Shown here piece after piece: positions 44,097-53,308 of a DNA stretch of 64,000 nt. A model generated the notes under the pieces. The model searched no databases. It had not been told where the DNA came from and saw only the letters and a list, made by a program, of their open reading frames with translations. The stretch covers positions 1 through 64,000 of the forward strand of contig JADGEQ010000001.1 of the NCBI GenBank assembly GCA_016744295.1, written 5' to 3'. Both the position numbers and the translations under genes were made by a program. This DNA is from Desulfobacteraceae bacterium. GTDB lineage: Bacteria; Desulfobacterota; Desulfobacteria; Desulfobacterales; Desulfobacteraceae. Position 1 is the first letter of the stretch. Every line of letters begins with the position of its first letter.

Positions 44097-44111
44097 TGGC
44101 ACACCCTTTGC
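44097..44111 (+). promoter_or_regulatory. Sigma-54 (-24/-12) promoter
   Basis: TGGCAC-ACCCT-TTGC, exact match to TGGCAC-N5-TTGC, 68 bp upstream of the CDS start. Confidence 0.85.
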
Positions 44112-44178
44112 AATAACGGTTTTGCACTAAAGACGTGGCGCAACAACGCCATGATGACAATGGAAACTGGGAATTGAT

Positions 44179-44985
44179 ATGCCGATCATCGCCATAACCA
44201 ACAAACTGTACACGGGTTCGGAAAAAATCATCCAGATCCTTTGTGAAAAATTTGATTGCACCCTGGCGACGGATATGGATATCATCCAAAAAGCCCATCA
44301 AATCTACTCAATCAAGCTTGCAACCCTCAAAAAAGTGGTTGAAAGCAAACAGATTGCCTTTAATAATTATACCCATGAACGAGAAAAATGTATTGCTGCC
44401 CTTAAAAAGGTCAGCTCTGACCTGGTTGGTGATGGAAATTATATTTTCGCAGGGCTCCTTTCCCACCTTATCCCCAGAGAAATCACCCATGTGATGCGGA
44501 TACTGATCGAGGAAGACAGGACAAAAAGGATTGAAAAGGGAATTACAGCAGGCAACCTATCGGAAAAACAAGTAAAAAAGAGAATGGACCTTTTTGACCA
44601 ACACGCCCTTGCATGGACCCTGTCTCTTTGTGGGAAAAAACCATGGGATGAGACACTTTATGATAAAATAATCCCCCTGGACAAGCTTGACCCAAAAACC
44701 GCAATACACATGGTTTCAGAACATTTTTTACCCTTTGACAGCAACGACAAAAAAACCATCAGACAAGAAGTTATAGATTTTAAATTGTCAGCTGATATTG
44801 ATCTGGCCCTAAGCGCAATAGGCCAAGGTCTTCTGGTCAAAGCCAGCAAAGGCCATGTAATAGTGACCATCGACAAAAAAGTAAAAAAACTGACAACATT
44901 CCAGCAAAAAATCATCCAGGTCGTTCAGACTTTTTCCGGGGTGAGGCTGGTTGAAACCAAAATTGGCAAGAAATACTACAAATGA
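44179..44985 (+). CDS. Cytidylate-kinase-like protein with C-terminal BON-like domain
   Basis: 268 aa; FNNYTHEREKCIAALKKV...; homologous by eye to the 49290 protein. Confidence 0.65.
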   Translation: MPIIAITNKLYTGSEKIIQILCEKFDCTLATDMDIIQKAHQIYSIKLATLKKVVESKQIAFNNYTHEREKCIAALKKVSSDLVGDGNYIFAGLLSHLIPREITHVMRILIEEDRTKRIEKGITAGNLSEKQVKKRMDLFDQHALAWTLSLCGKKPWDETLYDKIIPLDKLDPKTAIHMVSEHFLPFDSNDKKTIRQEVIDFKLSADIDLALSAIGQGLLVKASKGHVIVTIDKKVKKLTTFQQKIIQVVQTFSGVRLVETKIGKKYYK

Positions 44986-45176
44986 TGCAAAACTTGGAAA
45001 ATTAATTGGAAAATTAAATTGACATGGTCGGCATTTTTAAAATAAAAAAAGATGAAAGAATAAAAAAGAAACAGGTTATGAATAACACTGTTTCACAAAG
45101 AATAAATGACTATAGTAAAGAGAGATTTAACTAAAAACGGGAATGTAATTTGTATTGTAAAGGAGTATAAAATAGC

Positions 45177-46649
45177 ATGACTACCGAAAGCACAGCGCTA
45201 CCCGAGAACAATTGGGACTGGAAACGAATCATGTTTATTATGATAGGGGTGATCTTATTTGCCATTGTAAACTTTTCCCCGGCCTGGCCCGATGCCATAG
45301 ATCCTACTGGAAAGCATTTTATCTTAAGCCAGCAGGCCAAGGGCGCCCTGGCTGTTTTTCTTTTGGCAGGAACCTGGTGGGTTTTTGAGGTGGTTCCCAT
45401 AGGGGTGACCAGTCTGACCATTGGCGTGTTGCAGGTGCTCTTTATGATCCGACCTGCATCAAAGGCCTTCACCGATTTCATGACGCCTTCGGTACTCTTT
45501 ATCTTTGCATCTCTTGTCATTGGTATGGTCTTTACTAAGACAGGACTCACCAAGCGGCTGGCCTATAAAATGCTGATCATTGTGGGGGAAAAAACCAGCA
45601 TGATCTATCTGGGCTGTTTTGTGGTAACCTCCGCCCTAACCCATATTATGGCCCATACAGCCGTTGCAGCTACCATGTTCCCCCTGCTCATGACCATCTA
45701 TGCCATGTACACCGAGGATGACAAGCCCACCAAATTTGGAAAGGGATTGTTCATGGGCATGGCCTTTGTGGCCGGTGCCGGCAGTATTGTTACCCTGCTG
45801 GGAGCAGCAAGGGGCGCGGTTGCCCTTGGGTTTTACGTTGACATTGTGGGTCGTGACGTCAGCTTTTTTGAACTGACTTATTATATGTTTCCCATTGGAT
45901 GGGCCATGACCTTCATTCTTTGGGGATTTTTCATGGTCTTTTTCAAACCTGAGCAAAAAACCATTCCAGGCCTGCGGGAAAAGGCAAAGAAACTAAGCAA
46001 GGAAATGGGGGGGATCACCAAGGATGAAATTCTCGCGTCGATCATCATTTTTTCCTGCATCTTTGTAATGTCGGTAAAACAATTTATTCCGGCCCTGGAC
46101 GTTCTGGACAAAAATGCCATCATCCTGGTTTCCACCGTCCTATTTTTTATATTCCGTCTTCTGGATATCCAGGACCTGGAATCGGTTCCATGGAATATCA
46201 TGCTGCTTTTCGGCGGTGCTATGAGTATCGGGTTTTGTCTCTGGCAAACAGGGGCGGCCGAGTGGTTGGCCATTAATTGGCTGGGTTTTTTCCTGGAATC
46301 CAACTGGTTTGTCTTTGTTATGAGTATTGCTTTTTTTATCATGATAATGACCAACTTTATCATGAATGTTGCGGCCATTGCCATCTCATTGCCGGTTGCC
46401 CTGGTTGTTGCACCCTACCTGGGTGTGGCACCCGAAGTTATTTTATTTGCAGCTCTCGTAACGGCTGGCATGCCCTTTTTACTTCTGGTGGGGGCTGCTC
46501 CCAATGCCATTGCCTATAATTCAAAACAATTTACCACGGGCGAATTTTTCCTCTATGGGATCCCGGCCAGTTTCATTCTCATGATTATGGTGGGTGTTGC
46601 GGTCTATTTTATCTGGCCCGTCATGGGGATGCCCATATTGTTACAATAA
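45177..46649 (+). CDS. DASS/SLC13 family anion transporter
   Basis: 490 aa; TWWVFEVVPIGVTSL, VGAAPNAIAYNSKQFTTGEFFLYG. Confidence 0.88.
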   Translation: MTTESTALPENNWDWKRIMFIMIGVILFAIVNFSPAWPDAIDPTGKHFILSQQAKGALAVFLLAGTWWVFEVVPIGVTSLTIGVLQVLFMIRPASKAFTDFMTPSVLFIFASLVIGMVFTKTGLTKRLAYKMLIIVGEKTSMIYLGCFVVTSALTHIMAHTAVAATMFPLLMTIYAMYTEDDKPTKFGKGLFMGMAFVAGAGSIVTLLGAARGAVALGFYVDIVGRDVSFFELTYYMFPIGWAMTFILWGFFMVFFKPEQKTIPGLREKAKKLSKEMGGITKDEILASIIIFSCIFVMSVKQFIPALDVLDKNAIILVSTVLFFIFRLLDIQDLESVPWNIMLLFGGAMSIGFCLWQTGAAEWLAINWLGFFLESNWFVFVMSIAFFIMIMTNFIMNVAAIAISLPVALVVAPYLGVAPEVILFAALVTAGMPFLLLVGAAPNAIAYNSKQFTTGEFFLYGIPASFILMIMVGVAVYFIWPVMGMPILLQ

Positions 46650-46669
46650 AATTATAAGGACACGTCAAT

Positions 46670-47230
46670 ATGAAAATAAAACTTGTAAAAGAACTCATGG
46701 TTCCGTTATCGGAATATGCCACGGTCAATGAAGAGGATACCTTGAAAAAGGCAATCGCCACCCTCAAGGAAACCCAGACACAGAATGACCCCAAGCAGTA
46801 TAAGCACAGGGCGGTTCTGGTCTATGACAAAAACAAAAATATCGTTGGAAAAGTCAGCGCCTTTGATGTACTTCGGGCCCTTGAGCCCAAATATTGTCAC
46901 ATCGGAGAACCCGAACAAATGAGCAAAATGGGCCTGTCCAGATTCGGCCTTAGCAATGATTTTCTGTCATCCATGCTGGAACAATTTTGCCTTTGGGATG
47001 AAAGTGCTGAAGAATTGGTGAAAAAAGCATCAAGCCTCAAGGTCAAAGAGATCATGTATTCCCTAAGTGAAGGCGAGTTTGTGGATGAAAATGCCAGTAT
47101 TGCAGAAGCCATCCACCAGTTGATTCTTGGCCACCACCAGTCCCTGCTCGTATCAAAGAACAAACAAGTCATCGGTATCCTAAGACTTTCAGACGTGTTT
47201 AAACTGGTCTGTGATATCATGATCAAATAA
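46670..47230 (+). CDS. CBS domain protein
   Basis: 186 aa; VKELMVPLSEYATVNEEDTLKKAI...; VKEIMY...SLLVSKNKQVIGILRLSDVF. Confidence 0.85.
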   Translation: MKIKLVKELMVPLSEYATVNEEDTLKKAIATLKETQTQNDPKQYKHRAVLVYDKNKNIVGKVSAFDVLRALEPKYCHIGEPEQMSKMGLSRFGLSNDFLSSMLEQFCLWDESAEELVKKASSLKVKEIMYSLSEGEFVDENASIAEAIHQLILGHHQSLLVSKNKQVIGILRLSDVFKLVCDIMIK

Positions 47231-47240
47231 GGATTTAATC

Positions 47241-47276
47241 TGGCTGGCCGGGGTAACCCGGCCAGCCTTTTTTTGT
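47241..47276 (+). terminator. Rho-independent terminator
   Basis: TGGCTGGCCGGGGTAACCCGGCCAGCCTTTTTTTG. Confidence 0.95.
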
Positions 47277-47386
47277 TTCTGCGGCCGTAATTTTTTGTCC
47301 CAGTCGGACCGATTTTTCCACCTGATTTACAGCACCCGAACCCAGGCCATTTAAAAACGTCTCCTATATAAAGGATACAATATCAT

Positions 47387-48616
47387 TTAATGGCGGTAAA
47401 CCAGGGGACGGCCCTCTGCATCAATATCAATACCAATGGTATCACCGGTCTTAAATCCAAGACGCATAAAATTCTTGACCACCTCATCGTGGCGCTCAAC
47501 ATTCCAATAAGCCGACCAGAGTGGATTTCGCACCGAGTCAATCCCATATGCGTCATGGCTGCACAGGTTGATTCTGAATTTATGCTTGGCAATCAAGGTA
47601 TCTGCTTCAGCCAGAAAAATATCAATTTTGTAAAGGTTGTTGTGCAGGGCTTTTGACAAGGCTTTCTGAAGCTTTGGCAAATCATCCAAATAATGACTGG
47701 CAACTTGATAAAGCTCAGTGGGTTCCTGGATGGCAAAACCGAGAACAGCAAATCGTTGGTGCCTCAGGGCAAAGGATTCAAGTTCTCGCTCATATGCCGC
47801 TATGCTGGCGATGATAGCCGCAATATCCGGTTTTTTGGATTCCTGGACCAGATCTTCACATTGGCTGATGATATTAATGTAAAAGGATTTGTTATCCATG
47901 ACGTAAACCGGCCGTTCCCTGTAATTTCTCCGTTTTCGAATACGGCGGATACCATCCAATTGTATAAACTGCTCAATTTCTTTGTCTTCCAGGGTCTCAA
48001 TATCTGAAATATCCTTGGCCTGGACCACATGGATTTCACCATCCGTTGCAATCATATACTCAATCTCACATCTGAATCCCAGAGCTTTTTGTATATCCTC
48101 GGAAAGCTTTACCAGTCTTCGGTCATGGGGTACCTTGGTGATATAGGGCTCGCTTTGAACCTTATGGGTGCGGTCCCGGCAATACCCAAATTCCCAATCA
48201 CTGCCGATCATTTTTGCCATGACACTGGAACCGTTGACAAAGGGCATGACAATAATTCCCATTCCATTCACATCAATCTCAGGTGCCCGGTTGAACATCT
48301 GCTGCCGCTGGATGGAAAGCTGTTTGGAAGTCTGGGCAATCTTGATCATACGTTTTCTGGCATATTGTATTCCCCCGATATCTGCATAGGTTTCCAGGGA
48401 ATCAAAGGTTCCACCTTTATATTTGGATTCCTGGGGATGGGCACTTCTTGCGATGACCTTGTAGCTTTCCCGGTGGTTGTCCAAAAACTTGTCCAGTTCA
48501 TTGAATTCTTTAGTGTCAAATTTGTCAGCCGGTACATAAATAAATTCAGGGACATTGAATCCACTCTTACGGAGCTTTTCAAGCAATCTTGCCTTTTCAG
48601 GTATATTGGTTTCCAT
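47387..48616 (-). CDS. PEP/pyruvate-binding (PPDK N-terminal ATP-grasp) domain protein
   Basis: 409 aa; VIARSAHPQESKYKGGTFDS, GFRCEIEYMIATDGEIHVVQAKDIS; no phospho-His swivel or PEP domain. Confidence 0.75.
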   Translation of the reverse strand: METNIPEKARLLEKLRKSGFNVPEFIYVPADKFDTKEFNELDKFLDNHRESYKVIARSAHPQESKYKGGTFDSLETYADIGGIQYARKRMIKIAQTSKQLSIQRQQMFNRAPEIDVNGMGIIVMPFVNGSSVMAKMIGSDWEFGYCRDRTHKVQSEPYITKVPHDRRLVKLSEDIQKALGFRCEIEYMIATDGEIHVVQAKDISDIETLEDKEIEQFIQLDGIRRIRKRRNYRERPVYVMDNKSFYINIISQCEDLVQESKKPDIAAIIASIAAYERELESFALRHQRFAVLGFAIQEPTELYQVASHYLDDLPKLQKALSKALHNNLYKIDIFLAEADTLIAKHKFRINLCSHDAYGIDSVRNPLWSAYWNVERHDEVVKNFMRLGFKTGDTIGIDIDAEGRPLVYRH

Positions 48617-48659
48617 ATTTGGCCTTGACTTTTATAAAAAATTTCAATAATTGATAAAA

Positions 48660-48681
48660 ACCGACCGATCATTCGGTTGGT
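48660..48681. promoter_or_regulatory. TetR-type operator
   Basis: Imperfect palindrome ACCGACCGATCATTCGGTTGGT in a divergent intergenic region just upstream of a TetR gene. Confidence 0.65.
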
Positions 48682-48700
48682 ATTAACTTTTAGGTAACAT

Positions 48701-49285
48701 ATGTCAAAAAAAAATGCAATACTTGTCACTGCCACCCAATTGTTTTCAAGGAATGGATTCCAGGGAACATCAATGGCTGAATTGTCGAGACTGACAGATG
48801 CTGCCAGGGGAACCATCTTCCATCACTTTAAAAACAAGGAAGATCTGTTCCTGAAAATCCTTAAAAATGTTCAGGAAGACATCCTGACGGCCTTCAGGGA
48901 ACACAAGCGAACCACCTTCTATAAAAATGGCATGGACATGGTGACGGGAGTCGTAACCTTTTATCTGTCCTTTGCAGGGGAGAATGAAGATCAATTCCTT
49001 TTGCTCCACCGCCATTACCCTTATCAAATGGCGGATAGAAATCCGGTTATCAGGTCATACCTTGAGGCAATTTACAATTGCCTTCTGGATATTTTTGAAG
49101 AGGGGATCTCCATTGGCATCATTGATAAATCGGTAAATGTTTCATCCCCACGCAATACCGCCATGGTTTTGTTTGCCATGGTGGATGGTGTGGCAAGGTT
49201 CAATACTTATAATTTGTACCAGGCCGATTCTTTGTACCAGGATCTTATCCGATCCTGCACAAAATTATTGGCCCCAAGGAGTTGA
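48701..49285 (+). CDS. TetR family transcriptional regulator
   Basis: NAILVTATQLFSRNGFQGTSMAELSRLTDAARGTIFHHFKNKEDLF. Confidence 0.93.
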   Translation: MSKKNAILVTATQLFSRNGFQGTSMAELSRLTDAARGTIFHHFKNKEDLFLKILKNVQEDILTAFREHKRTTFYKNGMDMVTGVVTFYLSFAGENEDQFLLLHRHYPYQMADRNPVIRSYLEAIYNCLLDIFEEGISIGIIDKSVNVSSPRNTAMVLFAMVDGVARFNTYNLYQADSLYQDLIRSCTKLLAPRS

Positions 49286-49289
49286 AAAA

Positions 49290-50519
49290 ATGTCCGTGTT
49301 AACCATATTCAGCGGTATCTTTTGCAATAAAGCAGCAGTAATCCGTGATCTTGTGGAAAGCACGGGACTTTTGTTGATCACAGATAATAAGATCATTGAA
49401 ACAGCGTCTGAGCTGTCGGGCATAGAAAAAACAAAACTTGCCAAAGCCTTTTCCTCCAAAATATCGGTTTTCAACAATTTCACCCATGAAAAAGAACGCT
49501 CGATTGCCTATCTGAAACAGGCCCTGGCAAGAATTCTGAAGCGCAATGAAAATATTATTGTTTCTGGATACGCAGGGCTGCTGATTCCTTCAACCATCCA
49601 CCATGTATTGCGGGTTTGCCTCATCGCAAAAACCGAATTCAGGCTGGCATCGGCAAAGGAAGAGAAAAAACTTTCCCAGGAAGAGGCCACCCAGACCATC
49701 CTGGATGAAGATTGTGACAGGTCTGCATGGACAGACAGACTTTTTTCCCAGGCAGATCCCTGGAATCACAAATTGTACGACATGGTGCTGCTCATGGGAA
49801 AAACCCAGCCCGGCAAGGTCTCTGCTCTGATTGAAGAAAACCTGTTAAAAGAGGTGGGCAGGCAAACCAATGATTCAAAAACTGCGGTGGATAATTTTTT
49901 GCTTGCAGCAGAGACTGAGGTTGCACTGGTGAATGCCGGCCATAATGTCGGGGTGAAAGCCCAAAAAGGCAGGATTCTCTTAACCATCACAAGAGAGGTT
50001 CTCATGCTCAGCCGGTTGGAAGAGGAACTGAAAGCCATTGCCGAAAAGGTAACCGGTGTCCTGTCGGTTGAAACCCTTGTCAACCCTTCCCCCTCCCACT
50101 CACCAATTTATAAAAAACATAATTATGAACTGCCTTCAAAAGTTCTTCTTGTGGATGATGAAAGAGAATTTGTCCAGACCCTGTCCGAGCGACTCCAGAT
50201 GCGGGATATGGGGTCTGTTGTTGCCTATGATGGAAAATCTGCCCTGGATCTTGTTCAAAATGATGACCCAGAGGTGATGATCATTGACTTGAAAATGCCC
50301 GAGATTGACGGTATGGAAATTCTCAGACAGGTAAAACAGATCCGGCCGGGCATCCAGGTGATTGTCCTGACCGGTCACGGATCGGAACAGGACCGGGAAA
50401 CCTGTATGGATATGGGTGCATTTGCATATATGCAAAAGCCCGTTGATATCAATTTGTTAAGCCGGACTCTGAAAAAAGCACATGAGAAAGTGTTGGCCCA
50501 GGGAAAAACCCTGGCATAG
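49290..50519 (+). CDS. Cytidylate-kinase-like + BON-like + receiver (REC) fusion
   Basis: Start trimmed to MSVLTIFSGIF, directly after the TetR stop; C-terminal VLLVDDERE...IIDLKMPEIDG...VLTGH...KPVD. Confidence 0.75.
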   Translation: MSVLTIFSGIFCNKAAVIRDLVESTGLLLITDNKIIETASELSGIEKTKLAKAFSSKISVFNNFTHEKERSIAYLKQALARILKRNENIIVSGYAGLLIPSTIHHVLRVCLIAKTEFRLASAKEEKKLSQEEATQTILDEDCDRSAWTDRLFSQADPWNHKLYDMVLLMGKTQPGKVSALIEENLLKEVGRQTNDSKTAVDNFLLAAETEVALVNAGHNVGVKAQKGRILLTITREVLMLSRLEEELKAIAEKVTGVLSVETLVNPSPSHSPIYKKHNYELPSKVLLVDDEREFVQTLSERLQMRDMGSVVAYDGKSALDLVQNDDPEVMIIDLKMPEIDGMEILRQVKQIRPGIQVIVLTGHGSEQDRETCMDMGAFAYMQKPVDINLLSRTLKKAHEKVLAQGKTLA

Positions 50520-50540
50520 AAAGCCTTTTTCAATGGAAAA

Positions 50541-52022
50541 ATGAAACCAATGAAACGATTAACTAAATTTAAGCCCGCATTCTGGAACCACCAGGAGATT
50601 TCCGTTGGTCACGGTCACCCCCACACAACCTTTACTTTCCAGCGTAAATGGAAACTGCTTGTATTGTTTACCTCTTTTATGGCCCTGCTACCCCTTTTTG
50701 TAATGACCCTTGTGGATTTCAACCTCACCCGCCGGGTGATAGAAGATGAGGTAAAAAGCAGCATGTCAAAAAACCTGACGCTAACGGCTGCCGCCATCTC
50801 TTTTTCCTTTGATTCTCAAATTACCCATAAAAAAACGGCAGCAAATTATATTGCCCTTCTTGATTCCAAAAAGGAGGAAGACATCTTTGTTGTCAATGAA
50901 GAGGGCACCCTGGTCACCCACTCTTTTTATTATGGCAAACCCGGAATCCCCAATACTTTTGACATCAAATTTTTCAAAGACCAGACAGCAATTGTGGAGG
51001 ATCTGGCCCCGGACAAAACAAGGGTCATCATCGGATATGCAAAGATTAAAAATTCGTCTTTAATCCTGGTGCAAGTCAAGGTTAAACAATGGCTGACAGA
51101 TCTCTGGTTCAAACCCCGGCTCAAGCTGGTCTGGTATCTGGCCATCAGCATTGTTCTGATTCTGTTGTCCATAATGGGGATGGCCACCTATCTTGTGGGC
51201 CGCATCCATTCAGCAGATCAAAAAAGGATTGAAGTCCTCCACCATGCAGGATATACAAACAAACTGGCATCCATAGGGCGGCTGGCATCCGGGGTAGCAC
51301 ATGAAGTCAATAACCCCCTGGCCATTATCAATCAAAAAACAGGATTGATGGTTGACCTTCTGACCCTTAATGAAGAATCTTGTTCAGACCCCCGTCTGGT
51401 TCCCCTTGCCAATGATGTTCTGGAAGCCGTCAAACGATGCGGCACCATCACCCGCCGATTGCTGGATTTTGCCAGGCACATGGAATCCAGTATTCAACCG
51501 GTGGAATTAGGCGCCGTCATCCAACAGACTCTTGCCTTTCTTGAAAAAGAAGCCCAGCGCCGGGGGATTACCCTATCCGTGGAGAATAAGACGCCCATCC
51601 CCGGGTTTGAATGTGACAGGGGCAGCCTACAGCAAATCTTTTTAAACCTGTTTAACAATGCCTTTGCCGCCATGGAAAATGGGGGTCAGCTTAGCATTCG
51701 TGTCAAATTAAAGGCAAAAAAGACGGTGATCATAACGGTTGCCGATACTGGAACCGGTATTTCCCCCGAGGATATTCATAATATATTTGAGCCTTTTTAT
51801 TCCTCAAAAAACGCCCATTGGGGTACCGGTCTTGGCCTGTCCATTACCTACGGACTGGTCAAAGAGATGGGGGGGGATATCCTGGTCAAAAGCCAGGGTA
51901 AAACAGGCGCCTGTTTTACCCTGGTGCTGCCGGTAAAACCTGAAAAAAAACAGGCACCAGATCCTAGCTCCCCGGCACTGTCTGATCCGGGTTTGGGTTC
52001 TGGTTTGGGCTTAAACGAGTAA
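50541..52022 (+). CDS. Sensor histidine kinase (TM, extracytoplasmic sensor)
   Basis: H-box SGVAHEVNNPLAII, N-box, DTGTGIS, GTGLGLSI all intact. Confidence 0.93.
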   Translation: MKPMKRLTKFKPAFWNHQEISVGHGHPHTTFTFQRKWKLLVLFTSFMALLPLFVMTLVDFNLTRRVIEDEVKSSMSKNLTLTAAAISFSFDSQITHKKTAANYIALLDSKKEEDIFVVNEEGTLVTHSFYYGKPGIPNTFDIKFFKDQTAIVEDLAPDKTRVIIGYAKIKNSSLILVQVKVKQWLTDLWFKPRLKLVWYLAISIVLILLSIMGMATYLVGRIHSADQKRIEVLHHAGYTNKLASIGRLASGVAHEVNNPLAIINQKTGLMVDLLTLNEESCSDPRLVPLANDVLEAVKRCGTITRRLLDFARHMESSIQPVELGAVIQQTLAFLEKEAQRRGITLSVENKTPIPGFECDRGSLQQIFLNLFNNAFAAMENGGQLSIRVKLKAKKTVIITVADTGTGISPEDIHNIFEPFYSSKNAHWGTGLGLSITYGLVKEMGGDILVKSQGKTGACFTLVLPVKPEKKQAPDPSSPALSDPGLGSGLGLNE

Positions 52023-52046
52023 AAACAAGGACAAACAAAGGCCAAT

Positions 52047-52706
52047 ATGGCAAGAAATGAACAAATACTGGCAAAGACAGGGATGGGGTTTTGGGGCAGG
52101 ATGTCGGCCTCTGCAACCCATGAAATCAAAAATTCTCTGGCCATTATCAATGAGAATGCAGGGCTTCTGGAAGATTTGGCCCTGATCGCTGAAAAAGGCC
52201 TCCCCCTTGCCACGGAACGTGTCAAGGATATTTCACACCGGCTGGCAAAACAAGTGCAACGTGCAGATCGGATATTGAAAAAATTGAACCATCTCTCCCA
52301 TAGTGTTGACTTGGCCAGGGAAATGATAGATCTTGAAAAGACAACACGTTTTGTTCTGGATTTGGCCGGAAGAATTGTTGAAATGCAGGGGGTTGTGGTA
52401 AAGATAAGATCTCCCATATCGCCGCTGGTGGTTGACACAAACCGGTTTTATCTGCAAAATGCAATATGGAGGGCCATTGACACCGCCTGTTGTTCAACCA
52501 CCAAAGAAAAGCAGGTGATGATTTCATTTGGAACCAATACAACGATTCCTTCGATCTGGTTTTCAATGGGACCGGCCAAAGAAGATAAAATGCAGGATCT
52601 ATTTGCATCAAAGGAAGATCAGGCACTGATGTCATATCTGGAAATTACCATTGAGAAAAATGATGAAGATAACGGGTTTGGGCTTTTGTGGACAAAAAGC
52701 AGTTAA
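52047..52706 (+). CDS. Soluble DHp (HisKA-like) protein with degenerate ATPase domain; possible phosphotransfer protein
   Basis: SATHEIKNSLAIINENAGLLEDL present; no recognisable DxGxG or GxGLGL boxes. Confidence 0.7.
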   Translation: MARNEQILAKTGMGFWGRMSASATHEIKNSLAIINENAGLLEDLALIAEKGLPLATERVKDISHRLAKQVQRADRILKKLNHLSHSVDLAREMIDLEKTTRFVLDLAGRIVEMQGVVVKIRSPISPLVVDTNRFYLQNAIWRAIDTACCSTTKEKQVMISFGTNTTIPSIWFSMGPAKEDKMQDLFASKEDQALMSYLEITIEKNDEDNGFGLLWTKSS

Positions 52707-52760
52707 CCCTTTACACCCATTTTATATATTTTAAAAACCTATAGTATAAGGAGAACGACA

Positions 52761-53186
52761 ATGTCAGAAAAAGTATTACTTGTGGATGATGAACAAGAGT
52801 TTTTGGAAATTATGTCCGAACGGATGCGAGCCCGGGGCATGATAGTAACCACCACAGGATCTGCAGACCAGGCCCTGTCCATCATAGAAAAGGAATCATT
52901 TGATGCTATTATCATGGACTTTCAAATGCCTGAAATGGATGGAATGGAAGCATTAAAGGCCATTAAAAAGAAAAAGCCGGAATTGCAGATCATTCTGCTC
53001 ACCGGCTATGCCACGGTTGAGAAAACTGTGGAAGCCATGAAAATTGGCGCCACGGATTTTCTTGAAAAACCGGCAGACCTTGAAGCCCTTGTGGAAAAGA
53101 TCAAAAATGCAAAAACAGAAAAAATGCTGCTGGTTGAAAAACAGACAGAAGAAAAAATCAAGGATATCCTCCAACGGCATCGCTAG
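52761..53186 (+). CDS. Single-domain response regulator
   Basis: LLVDDEQE, IMDFQMPEMDG, LTGY, EKPAD. Confidence 0.94.
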   Translation: MSEKVLLVDDEQEFLEIMSERMRARGMIVTTTGSADQALSIIEKESFDAIIMDFQMPEMDGMEALKAIKKKKPELQIILLTGYATVEKTVEAMKIGATDFLEKPADLEALVEKIKNAKTEKMLLVEKQTEEKIKDILQRHR

Positions 53187-53228
53187 GTTTGTTTGGCATT
53201 GATTTGAGCTATTTTGAGTATTGCTAAG

Positions 53229-53251
53229 ACTGACCGGGTTTTCCCGGTCAG
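53229..53251. terminator. Intergenic hairpin between convergent genes
   Basis: CTGACCGGGTTTTCCCGGTCAG; no strong T-tract. Confidence 0.5.
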
Positions 53252-53308
53252 CTCATCTCTGATCACCATGCTTACCCGAAAGGTCAATTATTTTTTTTAC
53301 AAAAAATA

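Noticed and set aside
49137-49289. ORF-track extension upstream of the kinase-like/REC fusion
   Set aside because: Overlaps the TetR coding region out of frame; the start at 49290 directly after the TetR stop fits better.
51848-52438. 196-aa minus-strand ORF across the kinase/DHp gene junction
   Set aside because: Antisense to two better-supported genes; no family signature.
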